Source of the DNA: Gelatoporia subvermispora B
Lineage: Eukaryota; Basidiomycota; Agaricomycetes; Polyporales; Gelatoporiaceae
Reading direction: 5' to 3'
Assembly (NCBI GenBank): GCA_000320605.2
Contig: KB445792.1
Coordinates: forward strand, 811,581 to 875,580
DNA length: 64,000 nucleotides
Part shown: positions 25,947 through 38,211 of the stretch, in pieces
Layout of the letters: every line of letters starts with the position of its first letter
How positions within the stretch are numbered: the first letter of the stretch is position 1
Made by a program: the position numbers and the translations under genes
The notes under the pieces: model-generated
Databases searched by the model: none
Seen by the model: only the letters and a program-made list of their open reading frames with translations
Told to the model about the DNA's origin: nothing

Positions 25947-26780
25947 TTAGACAATGACTTTCTTCTCAAGGAACTCAACCCATTCCTTCTCTGCCCACGA
26001 GCTGGAAATTTCATTGGCCACGAGACCGTCCCAGAGGGCAGTCGGGGAGACGTGGATCCCGTTCTGACGGGAGAATTTGACTGCAAACAGTGTCAATACA
26101 ATGCGCTATTATTATGCTGTGCACGCCTTACTGGTGTACTTGAGATCATCCGTGACGGCTACACCGCCGTTTGGCGTCGATTTCAATGCCAGCAGGTCCT
26201 TGAACGCCGGGACGTTCTGTTCCCCGATGACACCAGCTGCGATGTGGGCAAGTTTCTCGCGAATTTGGAGGGGCGTGAGAGTCGATGTCGGAATGTCGAA
26301 GAATTCCTCCTGTCTTTTGAACAGCTATTCGGGAGCTATGAGCTACGGGCTCCCTTCATTGTGAGGACCCCCTTACAGCTAGAGTAAACGCCCAGAATTT
26401 ATCAGGAGCGACACGAAGCGCCTGCCACATTGCTGTCAATCACAATGTTGCGACTGAGTCATCCATGGAGTAAGCTCACAGCGAGAGCGGCCTCGTGAGT
26501 GAATGTCGAGCTACTGTGCCAGGGCTGCACTTGGGGCCTGAAGATGATGTGGACCTTTCCGTCGTACTTCCCACCGGGTCCCAGGAGGGGGCGGAGGACC
26601 GCATCGATCGCGAATACCAGTTTCTTGGAGTAGGGGCACACAAAATCGACTGGGAGCTATGCATTGAAACGCAGATTGGGATAAGCCTGTGCGATACCAC
26701 TCACGGAAAACGTCTAGAGTGTGCGGTGCATGCTGAGTGCCTGCGATGATGAGCGGACGAAGAGAAGGTTGTAACGCCAT
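25947..26780 (-). CDS. DsbA-fold thioredoxin-like protein
   Basis: Exons (minus strand) 26705-26780, 26480-26649, 26377-26421, 26132-26324 and 25947-26080 give 205 residues. The sequence LDFVCPYSKKLVFAIDAVL opens the thioredoxin-like fold, with CPYS in place of the usual CxxC, so only one active-site-like cysteine is present. VQPWHSSSTFTHEAALA, IREKLAHIAAGVIGEQNVP and FSRQNGIHVSPTALWDG follow, with the cis-Pro-type loop near VSPTAL. This pattern is widespread in fungi as an uncharacterised thioredoxin-like family. No signal peptide is visible, so a cytosolic place is likely. Function unknown; redox chemistry with one cysteine is doubtful. Convergent with PET112, 122 bp apart. Confidence 0.85.
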
Positions 26781-27516
26781 AGCCTGGACTTTAAGAATGC
26801 ACGTTCCTACAAGCTATGCTAGTACGGTGGCGGAGAATACAAGGTTCCGATATGTGGACGAGATGTCGACTCCCGGCCTTTATATATCTGCGATTGGCTT
26901 CTGTGTGATCATGTTAACTTCATGACCTCAGGAGGGGTCGTTCTGTCGTCATCATCTGATAGCCAAGATAAGAAGGCTGACACTGGATGCTTCAGTACGC
27001 GTCAGGGGTGGCACGGGATCCTTGGGATCTTGCACAACTCTCGCACAATTGCAGCTCGATAAAGCGTTGCCAGCTGTCGTTATACCGCGCCATGGATAGC
27101 ATCTGCCTGAACCTAAAATCGCATTCATCGCCTTTGCTAGAAGGAATGGCCACGGAGATGCTGAACGAAGAAATGTCTTCTAGAGGCTCTGTCAGTCTCA
27201 TGCCATCTCATCATGCCAGCATTCCCGCCCTCGGCACCCGCCGACAGCGGAGTCGGCGGATTCCAGGCGCCCACGGTGCGAACCTGTGCGGGCGCGTCAA
27301 GACGCGTTGACGCCCATCGTGCTCTCCGACCGAGCCGTAACTTCAGACACTGCCAGTCGCTGGTAATAACTTAGACGGCTTTGCAGTATCCCTTGGCTGT
27401 TCATCGACCACAAGAACTTTGACCTTTGGAGACATTCTTGAGACTCGCGCTTGTCTAAGGCGACACAGCTATTACGCTTCAGCGACCGATACCAGTGCGC
27501 GCTCAGCTGGGCCACC
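26781..27516. other. Divergent intergenic region
   Basis: Upstream regions of the DsbA-like gene (minus) and the CSN12 gene (plus). No additional gene supported; minus-strand frames at 26992-27201 and 27297-27539 have no recognisable features. Confidence 0.5.
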
Positions 27517-29261
27517 ATGTCTTCTGCCAGGTTTTCCACATTCTTGACCCAGATTGCGCAAGCTCTACAGGATGAGAGCGGACCAGAGCTTGCGTATCTA
27601 TTAAAGCCGACAAGCGAACACGGGAAAGGTCTCGTGAAGGAGTTCCGGAACCCGACGGTATGTACCCTGTGCTACTGCGACTTTGAGAGAGGCCAATACG
27701 TGTGGAGTAGAAGCAGTCCCTGTCCTACTACGAAGGGAGTGTGGAGAGCCCGTGGGATGAAATTGCCATTCAATATGTATTGGTAGTGAACCACTGCGCT
27801 AAAAAGCGCTATGCTGAAGCCTTCAAGGAGCACGGCGCTCTTGTATCGTGAGTGGCGTGTCTCCTGTTCTTGGATAGTTGCAAGACATCACTCAATACCA
27901 GGAACCGGATTCTACGTTTTCAACAGGTTATTTGTACGCTATTTTGCCACGAATAGCGGATGGACATTACCTGCGTTATTCTCCATTATGCGAGACCTGC
28001 GGGACCTTGCCTTCGACGTGAGCACTACAAGCCGCAGCCCGCTGGAACGCGATCTGACCATTATATAGGCGGATTTAGATGCAAGCTCCAAGGGGCAAGA
28101 AGGCACTGCCAATATGGAGGAGGCCGCCCGAATCATCAGCAAAGCGTTCTCAGCATGTGTCACAGATAGGTATGCCCTCGGCTTCTTCATCGCTTCACGG
28201 CCTCCCGACGATCGATTGTATTCAGACAATCGCCATACGCAGAATCGCGCAAGTGGGGCGTATACTACGTTGTGGGTTTGATACTCAAATGCTACTTCCG
28301 TGTAAGTCATGTAGCACCGCTGTGGCGTCTTGTGGTTGACCTGCGAACAGGTTAGGCGAATATCACTGTCCAAAAACATTCTGCGTGCTATCGACGCCAA
28401 TCCAGATATCCCACCCTTATCAGCATATCCACGATCCCATCAGGTGACTACTGTACGCGCCTCCGCAGTAGTAGCACCCTGTCTGACGGTGCCAGGTGAC
28501 ATACAGATATTATATAGGAATGCTGAGTTTCTTGAACGAGGATTTCGCTAAGGTGAGTAGCGCCTATGATCAGTGTTCAGTGGCCATCTAATCTGCCTTT
28601 ATAGTCAGAGCAAGAGTTGACGCTTGCCTTCTACAATTGTCATACGGGTGCCCGTCGCAATCAACAGTAAGTTTGCGCCCATTTAGATATGACTCGATGT
28701 GCTGACATCGTGAAAAGGCGAATCCTGATATATCTCCTACCTCTCCGCGTTCTTCGTGGCCATCTGCCATCTGCTGAGCTGCTAAAGCGATTCCCTGTGT
28801 TAGAAGACCTGTACACGCCCTTCCTATCAGCTATCAGGTCAGGGAATATCAAAGCATACGACTCCGCTTTGGAGAAGTTTGAGCGGCGATTAGTTGAGCT
28901 GAACCTATGGCTCACACTGGAAAGAGCGCGGGAGCTATGCATCAGGGGTCTATTTCGTAAGGTGTAAGTGTTCCGACCGATCCAACTTCCCCGCTTGCAC
29001 CATACTCATCATTCGTGGCACTATAGGTGGGTAGCATCACAACGTGGGACCCGGATACCAATATCTCTGTTCCATGCATCACTGAACATAGCTGGAATGG
29101 ACGTCTCTCAAGAAGAGGCAGAATGTCTAGTGGCGAACATGGTATATAGGGGTTACATGCGAGGGTATATCTCGCATGAAAAGCAGATGGTGGTTCTGGC
29201 GAACACTAATGCTTTCCCGAGACTTGCTGACCGTCCAGCGCCCTATGCCTCGTTGTACTAG
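27517..29261 (+). CDS. CSN12: PCI-domain protein, COP9 signalosome subunit 12 type
   Basis: PCI proteins of this type (CSN12, related to Thp1/PCID2) belong to COP9 signalosome- or TREX-2-like assemblies. Exons 27517-27657, 27711-27847, 27927-28017, 28069-28169, 28226-28301, 28351-28443, 28496-28552, 28605-28666, 28718-28963 and 29027-29261 give 412 residues. The N-terminal half is helical, with GWTLPALFSIMRDLRDLAFD and KWGVYYVVGLILKCYFRV. SYLK-like repeats give way to RYYIGMLSFLNEDF and ELTLAFYNCH. The C-terminal PCI region has IYLLPLRVLRGHLPSAELLK, SLFHASLNIAGMDV and ECLVANMVYRGYMRGYISHE, the winged-helix end. Length and order of motifs match fungal CSN12. Which complex it joins here is not shown by sequence. 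Confidence 0.88.
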
Positions 29262-29631
29262 CTTCCCAGCTACTTCTCAGATGAGCTGTCCAGGCAATCT
29301 AACTCGTTGTAGAACATGCTTTCTGCTTCATATGAACCCTGTTGTTCTCCGCTTCTTCGTTGTCGCGATGTGGTGGGAGCTATGCAGAGCTTTGTCTTTA
29401 CCTTTGGGCCGATGGGTGGCAAAGGAGGAGTGGCTATGTGGGAAACAGCGCTTAGGGCGTCTCAAGACAGCGCTTGTGGGATCGGTTTATCGGAACCGGC
29501 GAACTCTATATAGAAGCCCGACGTCGAGGCTCAACAAGAACATTTTGGGCGTGACACAGCATCGCCATCGGCGGAACTTCTAGATTCAATACGAGGCTGT
29601 ACTGACCCAATATGGGGCCAGCGCCGTTCCG

Positions 29632-29639
29632 TATATATA
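29632..29639 (+). promoter_or_regulatory. TATA box of the vWA gene
   Basis: TATATATA lies 58 bases before the ATG of the vWA gene, inside a short intergenic stretch after CSN12. Position fits a core promoter with a short leader. Confidence 0.5.
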
Positions 29640-29696
29640 CGCTATATCCCCTACCTGCTGACAACCTTTCCACACCTCAGGACACAACACTGTGCT

Positions 29697-31082
29697 ATGG
29701 GCCAATCATCATCGAAACATGATACAAGCTCCTACGATCCTACTGCTTTCAAACAGGACTTGTTGACCGATCGCGATCCGAGAGAACATGGGCATGGATG
29801 GACAAGACGAGCCAGATCGACTAGCGACTCGAGATCCTCACGCAACGCACCAGAGACAACTGGAGCGACTCACGGACATCGTCGTGCCAGATCGGCTCTG
29901 GCGGGAAATGCTCAGGGTACTACCCGGGAATCGCTCCCGCCACCATACTCATCCACTATCGATATTCCCGTACCTATCATAAACATGCCGATGCCAGAGC
30001 CGTTGAAATCGCCTGTCAGCCCGACGAGTGATTTCAAAGATTTTCCTGTTTCTAGTGGTGCAGGATTAAATCGAAATCCGTTCCAAGAGCCAGCATTCTC
30101 CATGATCATCAGTGGACGGCCACAGAATCTCTCGAAGGCACAGCGCTTGGAATACTTGCGGCGACCGATGCGGAAAGAAAGCGTTGAAGATGCCTTGGAG
30201 ACCCTGAGGAAATATAATACAGTGATCGTCGTGGATGATTCAGGCTCAATGTATGGGCAACGGTGGAAAGAGGTGTGGCGCCATCACACGTTTGCCACAG
30301 TATATCAGATCATATCTAACCAATTAAATGTGTTGTAGGCGCAGGAAGCTCTTGCGGCACTGGCGAATATCGCTTCTCAATACGATACGGACGGCATCGA
30401 TGTATGCTTTCTAAATAGCCGAATAGTCGGCGAGAACATGAAGGTATGTGGCCACACAAAATTCTCTCGATAAGACCAAAGAGATAACATCTTGAAGCAG
30501 TCTGCGGATGATGTTCGAAATATCTTCAATGGAGTGACGCCTCAGGGTATTACTCCCATTGGAGAGAAGCTGGAGAAGCTCTTGTTGAAGTATATGAAGG
30601 AACTTGAGACGGCCAAAGCGAAGGACGGGGCCGATGGGGCTGCCGTCAAACCGGTAAACTACATCGTGCTGACAGATGGAGCTCCAAGTAAGCCCAATTA
30701 ACCTGCTCGCGAGTCTGGGGCGAAAATGCTGATCATTGTCTTTAGCGGATGACCCTGAAGAAGTCATTGTGACAGTAGCACGGAGGCTAGACGCCGGGAA
30801 CTTCCCGCTCACCCAGGTTTGCTGCACATATTCGACTCAAATATATGTAATCTAACCCGTCTAAAGGTCGGAATCCAGTTCGTGCAGATTGGGAACAGCT
30901 CAGACGCTACCGCGTTCCTCGACGAATTGGATAACAACCTTGGCGACAGATTCAATGTGCGGGATATGGTTGATACCACCCCCTACCTAGGGAGCGAACT
31001 TAACGCAGAGATCATCATCAAGATCCTACTTGGAGGCATAAACAGGCGAGTGGACCGAAAAGGCGGAAGGAGTGTACTTTGA
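29697..31082 (+). CDS. vWA-domain protein with N-myristoylation signal
   Basis: Exons 29697-30272, 30339-30443, 30501-30687, 30746-30816 and 30867-31082 give 384 residues. The N-terminus MGQSSSK fits the N-myristoylation consensus (Gly2, Ser6), suggesting membrane attachment. About 150 disordered Ser/Pro residues follow. From about residue 165 there is a von Willebrand factor A fold: TVIVVDDSGSM carries the metal site (DxSxS), GVTPQGITPIGEKLEKL supplies the conserved Thr, and YIVLTDGAP the final Asp. The end, IGNSSDATAFLDELDNNL, completes the fold. Similar vWA proteins are common and multicopy in mushroom fungi; function is unknown. It could be an adaptor or a Mg-dependent binding module at membranes (inference). 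The acceptor of exon 3 could be three bases earlier or later without changing frame. Confidence 0.85.
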
Positions 31083-31276
31083 AGATATCCCCATGCCATC
31101 TACGTCTCGTTCTCAGAGTCTATTGCTACCCTATGCTGGGCCTTTCCCGACGAGCGGCACCAATGAAACTAGCCATCACACCCGCATCTCTTATTCAGCC
31201 CAGACTTTGACTTTGCGACCCCTCCATAATCTCCAATTAGCTGCCTATGCATATCCAGTTATCTACACTGTAATAA

Positions 31277-34200
31277 TCATCGATCCCAATCCTCAAGTGA
31301 AAACGCAAACATCTCGAATATCGATGCTGCCTCACTTCCGCCCCCAGCCAGACTCTCCACTCCTCTTCTCACGAATCTCACCAGGGTGTCGAGTTCCTTG
31401 GACATCTTATCCAACCGTGACAGAGATCCCTCGTCGGCGAACGAGATTGATGATGCGCCCATGGAGAACGACGGTTCCGGTGCGTTCTCGTCGTCTAGAC
31501 TTTCAGGGTCGGAATCAGAATACCCAGTATCACTTGATTCATGTATCAGTTGCGAAAATCCAATAATATCTTTTCTCTGCCGTTTTTGTCGGCGACTTCG
31601 ATGTCGCCGCGTCATGACGATCGATTGTCTTGAGATATCGTGCGTGGCATCCCCTGCGAAGGCGACGAAGCATTCGCTGAAGTTCAGAGACATGTCGAGG
31701 ATGGAGACGATCGCACGATGGAGGGCCGCCGTCTATAGATAGATGATTTACTGTCAGATCTCTGGGGCCGGTCGCAGGAAGGAAGGACATACATTGCGTT
31801 GTAGCAAGCAACGCCCTTCGATCTTGGCCAAACTGTGAAAAGTGAGTACCGGACGGCGTTTGAAGTGAATCGCATTTACTGCTCATGGTGGATGCGAATC
31901 ATGTCATCGAGAGATTTCGCCTTGCGGAAAACCTCATGGAATCGAAATGATTGAGTATGGATCACCTATAGGTCTGTTAGAATACATAGGGTAAGGATTG
32001 CTCGGTGCAGCTTACATTTGTAGCCATGAAATGGAGCAGGGTGCTAAAAGATCGGTAAGGCTCGTTCCTTGTTCTACTCCTCGATCTGCATCTGGGTACT
32101 TACTTCACAAACCACGACAGTTTACTCCGCATCGCGTAGAACGCCTTGAATTCATCACCGGCATGTGGCGAATCTGCGAGCGCCCCGCGAACTAAGATCC
32201 TTTCCAGTACACTCTTCGCCCGTCGGATCTGAAGAATGAAGCAGAAGACGGCAGAATAGACTTGCATAGTCGCGGGGGTGAAGATGTACGTCAGCGGGAA
32301 GGGTACAGCATACTCAATTAGCAGGCCGTCGATGGCTCTGACTGTCCGGCTGATAGTCTTGTCCCTGCTTCCCCGATGCGAGAAGCGCACGAGGGACGGA
32401 TCAATCCACCTCTGTGGGCCAGCCTCAGCGGCGTCACGGAATGCACTGTTCAGAAAATGGAAGTCGTTCCATGCCCTTCCGCTATCCATCTTGGTATTCA
32501 GAGTCAGAATGCTCACAGCGTATAGTTGTGCCACAACTCACCCTCATGAAAAGGATGTCTAAGAAGTGAGACACCGCATCGCCTCGGCGCATCAGGTACA
32601 AGTCTTCCATAGCGTGGAGATGCGGCCACAAGTCGCAGTCATCGACCAGCACGCGCGTCAACAACTCTTGCGACGTCGTACACTCCGGCAAGAGCTCATC
32701 ATGAATCATCCTCGACAAGTTCTCCGTTGTTGTCCCCAACGGGACGGCAGAGCCTGAAGCCGGCGCGTCTATCGCATCCACAAAAGATTGTAGGATGTCC
32801 TGAAGCTCCGGCCACCGTTCCCTCCACCGCTGCTCACTCTCGCGCTCGCGCGACGCCGCAACGCCCAGCGCGCGGAGAAGCCCAACAGCCTTTCCCGCGG
32901 CAAGAACGTGCGCCGCGACCTCTACCAGGAATGCTGGGACGCCCGACGGCCGGGCGCCGCCCTCGTCTTCATTCCCATCTCCGTCCCCGCGCCCATCGCG
33001 CAGCGCGAAGCTCTCGGCCCAGAAATCCGGGTCCAACAGCGCTACTTCATTGTCTTCTACAAAGAACTCCGCGTCAAGCTGTGGCTTTCCCCCATGAGGC
33101 TGCCCGTGCGCGTCGGCGCAGGGCATTCCATCCTTCATCCACCGCCCGACCATCGCCCACAGCGGCTCGCCCGTGCCCACGAATACGGTCATGAGCGCGC
33201 GTGCAGTACCGGTTTCGCCCATGAGCGCATGTTCCTGTGCAGCGCTGAGGAGAGCATCGAGCAGGAGTGCGGTGAGCGTGGCAGGCGCGACGCGGAGGGG
33301 CGCGTCTAGCATCGTCCATACCTCGCTCGCTGGGCCCGGGAGGCGCAGCGCGCGCTCTGCGACAGTCCGGAGTAGTTTGAGCAGGGCGGTGAATTTGTTT
33401 GCGGAGTTGTCCTGGATGGATTTTTGCAAACTGAGGAGGCTGATGACGAGGGGCGGTCCGACACCCGCCTGACCCACACAGATATCTTCCTCCCGCGATG
33501 CACACCAGGCGTCAAATCCGCGTAACTGGGAATCGACAGCGTCTGCGAATGCTTCTAATGTGCGTGTGGTCCGTCTCCTGTGGGTTGCTAGATGTGGAGG
33601 CAATACTGAGGGTCCTTGGCGCTCTGGTAGTGACGCAGAGGCGAAAACTGCTGCCGTGAACTTGCGCAGGTGCTGCAGTGTAGTGGCGATATCCGCATAC
33701 TTCGCCAGGATAGACTCTTGTAGTGTGGCAGAGTAGTGCAATAGTCTGTGCGTCAGAGAGGGCTGGTAAGCATCAGTACTGCAGTACACTACACGGCAAG
33801 ATATCACTCGTACTGAGAATGTATGAGAGCGAGCACCACTGTCGGACCACTTGAGCATCAAGTTCTTCCGTCCTTGAAGGCCCATGAGCACCTCTCGAAC
33901 AGCGTCATGTTCGTGGATACTTCTTGGCTCAAGGCCCTCAATTCTAGGGTGATTTTGTTCACCTAGTTCGCGATATATAGTTGGACCTGGTATCTCTGTT
34001 CAGTAATCCACATACTGACGGCTGATCCATCCAAAACTTCACCCAACGTGGAAGCATCCCCGATGTCGAAAGACCGCGACGTAGAAGCGTCAGTACGCCA
34101 CTCTGGCCTCCAATACTGTCTGGCCTGCAGCTCTTCCACCTCTTTGCGATGACTCGACGTCACTCTCGGAGGGACTGGCGGTTCTTGTGCCCCTGTTCTC

Positions 34201-35369
34201 TGGGATGAACCAGGATCTTCCGGTTGAGATGCACTCGACAAGGAGAGTATCTCATCGAGGTCATCCGAATCGTCTAGGACAGACAGCGAGGGTGTGCTCC
34301 CTCCACTGTGTGTTTCCCAGTTCTCTAAGGTGCTTCCGGGAGGTAGGCCGTATGCGCCTTGCCAATGCTGTCCCTCGAAGGGTTCTTCGGCCAGAATATC
34401 TTGCCATGTCAGAGCGGCCGGAGGTTTCTCAGGATTTAGATGTTTGTCTATACATTTCTCTGCATAGTCGAGCGTTTCTTCTACTGGCGGTTCGGATAGC
34501 AGAAGCTGTGCTGCACGTCCACGATCAGATAGGTAACGGGATAGGACGTATACATACCAGGAATTGCAGATGGTCCGGAATACGCGACATCTGGTAGTAT
34601 CATAAGAATAATCTTCCAATGAAGGTTGAATGTTATAACCTTCATGTCGGCATCCAGATCATCTCCAGCTTCGGCCTGACTCTTGAGCTCCTTGAACGCG
34701 ACACCAAGTGCATCTGCGATGGTGTCATTCGAGTTGACCCGCGCTTTCTGACAATGGCTATAGCTCCGTTAGCCTTGGTGTTGCGCATAGTACACCAGCT
34801 TACCCTCGTATATGCTTCTCTGCGGTCGCCAGATCGCTCGCTACACCCGGCCTTGTTGTCTGGTCCAAGTTCGTCGAAACGAAGTCTACTGCCGTTTGGA
34901 AGTTCTCCGGCGCATGCTCTGCGTTGAGTCCAGTGATCTGCGAGACGAGGGATTGGTATAGGGGGATAAGACGCGCCGAGGCACGGCTGCCCGCGCGCGA
35001 GCGGGAGCGGTGACTGAGGCGCGAGGTAGGGCGGGACGCGCTGGAGGAGGGACGGAGAGAGGATGCGCTAGAGGATGGGCGAACAGAGGAGGCACTAGAA
35101 GACGGCCGGAGCGTACTAGCGAGTGTGCGGGCGGAGGCGCTGGAGGACGGCCGGAGGGACACGGTGGAAGAGGTGCGAATAGATGCGCTGGAGGAGGGCC
35201 GGATGGTGCTGCTGGCGGCGGACGAGGGTCGGAGAGAGCTCAAGGCGGAGGCGGGGCGTGTTCCAGAGGAGAGGGCGGGTGTGCTTGAGCTTGCGCGGGG
35301 GCGTGTAGATGCGCTGGATGCCGGCCTACTCGAGCCGTCTGGTGCTCGGCGATTTGGTCCAGTCGCCAT
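31277..35369 (-). CDS. Gamma-tubulin complex component (Spc97/Spc98 family, GCP5-like)
   Basis: GCP proteins build the ring that nucleates microtubules at the spindle pole body. Exons (minus): 34804-35369, 34558-34757, 34016-34510, 33808-33962, 32542-33762, 32104-32489, 32016-32043, 31880-31965, 31793-31832 and 31277-31732, giving 1210 residues. The first 115 residues are a Ser/Arg/Pro repeat region. LTWQDILAEEPFEGQHW near residue 285 resembles the N-terminal motif of GCP5-type members. Family core: HEHDAVREVLMGL, LQESILAKYADIATTLQHLR, DLYLMRRGDAVSHFLDILF, then VPFPLTYIFTPATMQVYSAV, LERILVRG, LSWFVNTLLHFMATN, SFRFHEVFRKAKSLDDMIRI and ILDMSLNFSECFVAFAGD at the C-terminus. The late linker is Ser/acidic. 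Assignment to GCP5 (Mod21 in fission yeast) rather than GCP4 or GCP6 is tentative. Convergent with the vWA gene, 194 bp apart. Confidence 0.85.
35027..35327. repeat. Degenerate tandem repeat coding LRPSSSAS units
   Basis: In exon 1 of the gamma-tubulin complex gene, about a dozen 21-27 base units on the minus strand encode RPSSSAS-like octapeptides. The opposite strand stays open as well, which produces long spurious frames. Such tracts often vary in copy number. Confidence 0.7.
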
Positions 35370-35686
35370 TGCGGCGAGATCCTGGCGGTGCTAATCAGCG
35401 TTATATCGTGATTTCCTGTCCTCAAAGTGCTCGTGAATAGCGGTCCCTGAAGTGATCCTGCACGCCAAAGGAGGTCAAGGGAAACCAGGATCGTCGAGCA
35501 CGCCGATCGAGCAAGAGAACGCGACGAAGGCAACGCGCGGGGCAGACATCGCGTCAGTCACGTGCGCCCCATCATGCCTCTCCGTTCTTTTTTTGGTTAG
35601 TCATACCCACGGCTGCAGTAGTGTCCACACCTCCCTGCCTTGTATATCAACCCTCTCATTTTCCCTCCTTCCTGAATACCAAAATC
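35370..35686. promoter_or_regulatory. Divergent promoter region, gamma-tubulin complex gene and MGM101
   Basis: 317 bp lie between the two ATG codons on opposite strands. A pyrimidine-rich stretch with tttttttgg (about 35590) and a tgtatat element (about 35640) precede MGM101. No coding region. Confidence 0.5.
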
Positions 35687-36742
35687 ATGGCCAGCAGGCT
35701 GTTGCTCAGCGGCTCACGCGCCCTGCGCCCGCTCCCTTTCTCAGCGCCGCGAGCCCGCACGTACGCCGCCGCCGCAACCCGCACGCGCAAGACCGCCGCC
35801 GCTGCCGCCCCCGCCCAGCCCGTCGCGCGTGCAAGCACCGTGTCTGCACCCCCGACCACTGCGGATGAGATTGACGAGGCCCTTGCCTCGGAGAGCGGGC
35901 CGGCGGAGAGCGTGCCCTCGTCCTCTACCATCCGCCCACCCCAGCAGCCGTTCTCGGCAGAGCTGCCCGAGCAGAGTGTCGGAGAACCCGCGATGGACTG
36001 GAGCAAGAGCTACCATGGGCTGTCCCAGCAGCCGTTCCCGAAGGAGATCTCGGATATCTTGATGGCCCCTATCGACCCGCTGGATATTGAGATGAAGCCT
36101 GGTATGTGCGCATGCTGATAAGGACAGAAGTGAGGCTGATACACTTTGTGAACTCGCGAAGATGGTCTGATTTACCTGCCCGAGATCAAGTACCGCCGGG
36201 TCCTGAACAGGGCCTTTGGCCCTGGCGCATGGGGTCTCGCGCCGCGCAGCGACACGAATGTCGGCCCCAGGATCGTTAGCAGGGAGTATGCACTTGTCTG
36301 CATGGGGAGGTACGTGATCTATGGTTTTGACTGATTCGCGCTCGTGTTGACATTCATCCAGACTTGTTGCCATTGCACGAGGAGAGCAGGAGTACTTTGA
36401 CCCCTCCGGTATCCCCACGGCAACTGAGGCATGCAAGAGTAATGCCCTCATGCGGTGTTGCAAGGATCTCGGTATCGCTAGCGAGCTCTGGTAAGCATAT
36501 TCATGCAACGTGAAACTGTGTAAAGAATGCTGACATTATATGCACTTGCAGGGACCCAAGATTCATCCGTGAATTCAAGGCGCAATACTGCATAGAAGTT
36601 TTCGCTGAGCATGTTCCTACTAAGAAGAAGTAAGCTCGCCATTCTACTTTCTCAGCTCGCTTTCCTGACCACCCTTGTCAACAGAAAGAAACTCTGGAGG
36701 CGTAAGGACCAGCCCAAGTTTGAGTACCCTTACAAGGAGTAG
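35687..36742 (+). CDS. MGM101: Mitochondrial genome maintenance protein MGM101
   Basis: Mitochondrial nucleoid protein, related to Rad52-type single-strand annealing proteins, needed for mtDNA repair and maintenance. Exons 35687-36101, 36162-36309, 36362-36490, 36552-36629 and 36685-36742 give 275 residues. The start [19 protein letters not shown] with many Arg and no acids is a mitochondrial presequence, followed by an Ala/Pro/Ser-rich linker. The conserved core begins [18 protein letters not shown] and includes [86 protein letters not shown] and [19 protein letters not shown]. All signature residues seem present. Divergent from the gamma-tubulin complex gene. Confidence 0.95.
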
Positions 36743-37007
36743 ACACCTAGATCTGTCGCCATTTGCACGTTTTCGATCGATGTACATTTTGTTTGTATTC
36801 CGTCACCACCACTCACCGTATGATGATCTCGAGACAGCTCAACGCGCTGTCCAGCTGTCCAGCATCAGAGCTTCTATTGTTATATGCAGCACTTTACATA
36901 GAATGTGAGTACAGCCAGGTATAATGCACAACATCGGTCCTATCCGACCCAGAACCCAAGCAAGTCTCCTCCCTCCCATGTTGAGTGAATAAGTTAGCAA
37001 TACACGC

Positions 37008-38211
37008 TTACTTCTTGGCGTTTTTGCGCTGCTTGCCCTTACCCTTGGAGGGACTCGGGTTTGCTGTCGCAGTGCCAGCTTGTGGGGTCGTAGCAGTAAC
37101 AGTTGACGTCGCAGTCGATGCTGATGGCGCAGGGGCGGTTTGTGCGGGCGGGTTGGGGGATCCACGGTGCATGAGGCGCATTACGACGCTCGCAGCCGCG
37201 CCGGTCCCGATCATGAGTAGCCACTTGGGGACGCGCACGAGGAAGTCATAGATAGCCTTGAGGGTCAGGCCGTAGTAGTGCAGAATGTATTCCCTATAAG
37301 AGGTGCATATATGTTAGGAGGTGCGCATGCAGATAGATAGGAATAGTACGAACCGGCTGCCACCAGGCCCAAAGGAGGACCGCCAGGGTGGGGTCTGACG
37401 CCAGCCCTCCTCCTTGAGGAACTCGCGGATGAACTCGGGCTTCAGGCGCACTTGTGTGGTCTTGTAGAAACGCAGGGATTGTCCTCGGTCCGTGATCACG
37501 ACCAAATACGGTGCTCTGTGTAGACTGTCAGCATTGTCGGAAAGCGCGGGAGTACAGAGGATACGTACTGCCAGATGGACCATTTGGTGGTAATATACGT
37601 CACGTTGAGATAGTCGATGCGACCCCAGCGGACATTCGGGAGGTCGTTCTCAATAAGCGTGATGTTGTACGCGGCGTCGACCTGGTCATCCGTGATCTTC
37701 GACATCCCGCTCTGCTGCCCCGCCGATGCCGAACTGCAATCCACGTACACATCAGCACATGCGCCCAACCAATGAACAATAGCGGAACTCACATGACGAT
37801 GAACCACACCCGCTTGTCCTCCTCCTCCGGGGCGAGCTCCTCGTTGACGATGATCTCGTCGTAGTTGTCATCCGTGATGAGCGGGATGCGCTCGTCCCAG
37901 AGGCTGACGTTCGCCTGGGCGATGCGCTCCGAGATGTTCACGCCGACCTTCTCGAAGAGGCCCGCGACGGGCCCCGAGGTGAGGATCCGGTTCACGTCGA
38001 AGAACGACCCGCTGCCGCCGCCAGCTGTGGGCGCAGCATCTGACGGGCGTGTGGGTGCGGCAGGCGCAGCGGCGGGGTTGAAGGGCGGAGGCGCGAACTC
38101 TGGCTCGGGGGCAGGGATGGGCTGGCCGGGGGACCAGCCGGCGGAGTAGTACTGCGCGGAGACAGACGCGGCGGAGAGGAGCGCGGGGAGTAGCAGGCGC
38201 GGCGGGAACAT
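37008..38211 (-). CDS. ER membrane protein with thioredoxin-like domain lacking CxxC
   Basis: Exons (minus) 37793-38211, 37569-37733, 37354-37515 and 37293-37008 give 343 residues. A signal peptide (FPPRLLLPALLSAASVSA) precedes a Pro/Ala-rich segment. The lumenal part has NVSLWDERIPLITDDNYDEI, DKRVWFIV, NDLPNVRWGRIDYLNVTYI and KWSIWQAPYLVVITDRGQ, then LRFYKTTQVRLKPEFIREFL. The strand and helix order and the APYLVV segment suggest a thioredoxin fold, but the CxxC is missing. A hydrophobic span (WLLMIGTGAAASVVMRLM) follows, and the cytosolic end is Lys-rich (GKGKQRKNAKK), which could act as an ER retrieval signal. N-glycosylation sites (NVS, NIT, NVT) are visible. I know of no characterised fungal homologue; a chaperone or TMX-like role is inference. 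It converges on MGM101 and diverges from KEX1. Confidence 0.8.

Noticed and set aside
34886..35394. Several long frames on both strands around the LRPSSSAS repeats
   Set aside because: They are antisense or shifted readings of the repetitive first exon of the gamma-tubulin complex gene; none has splice continuity.
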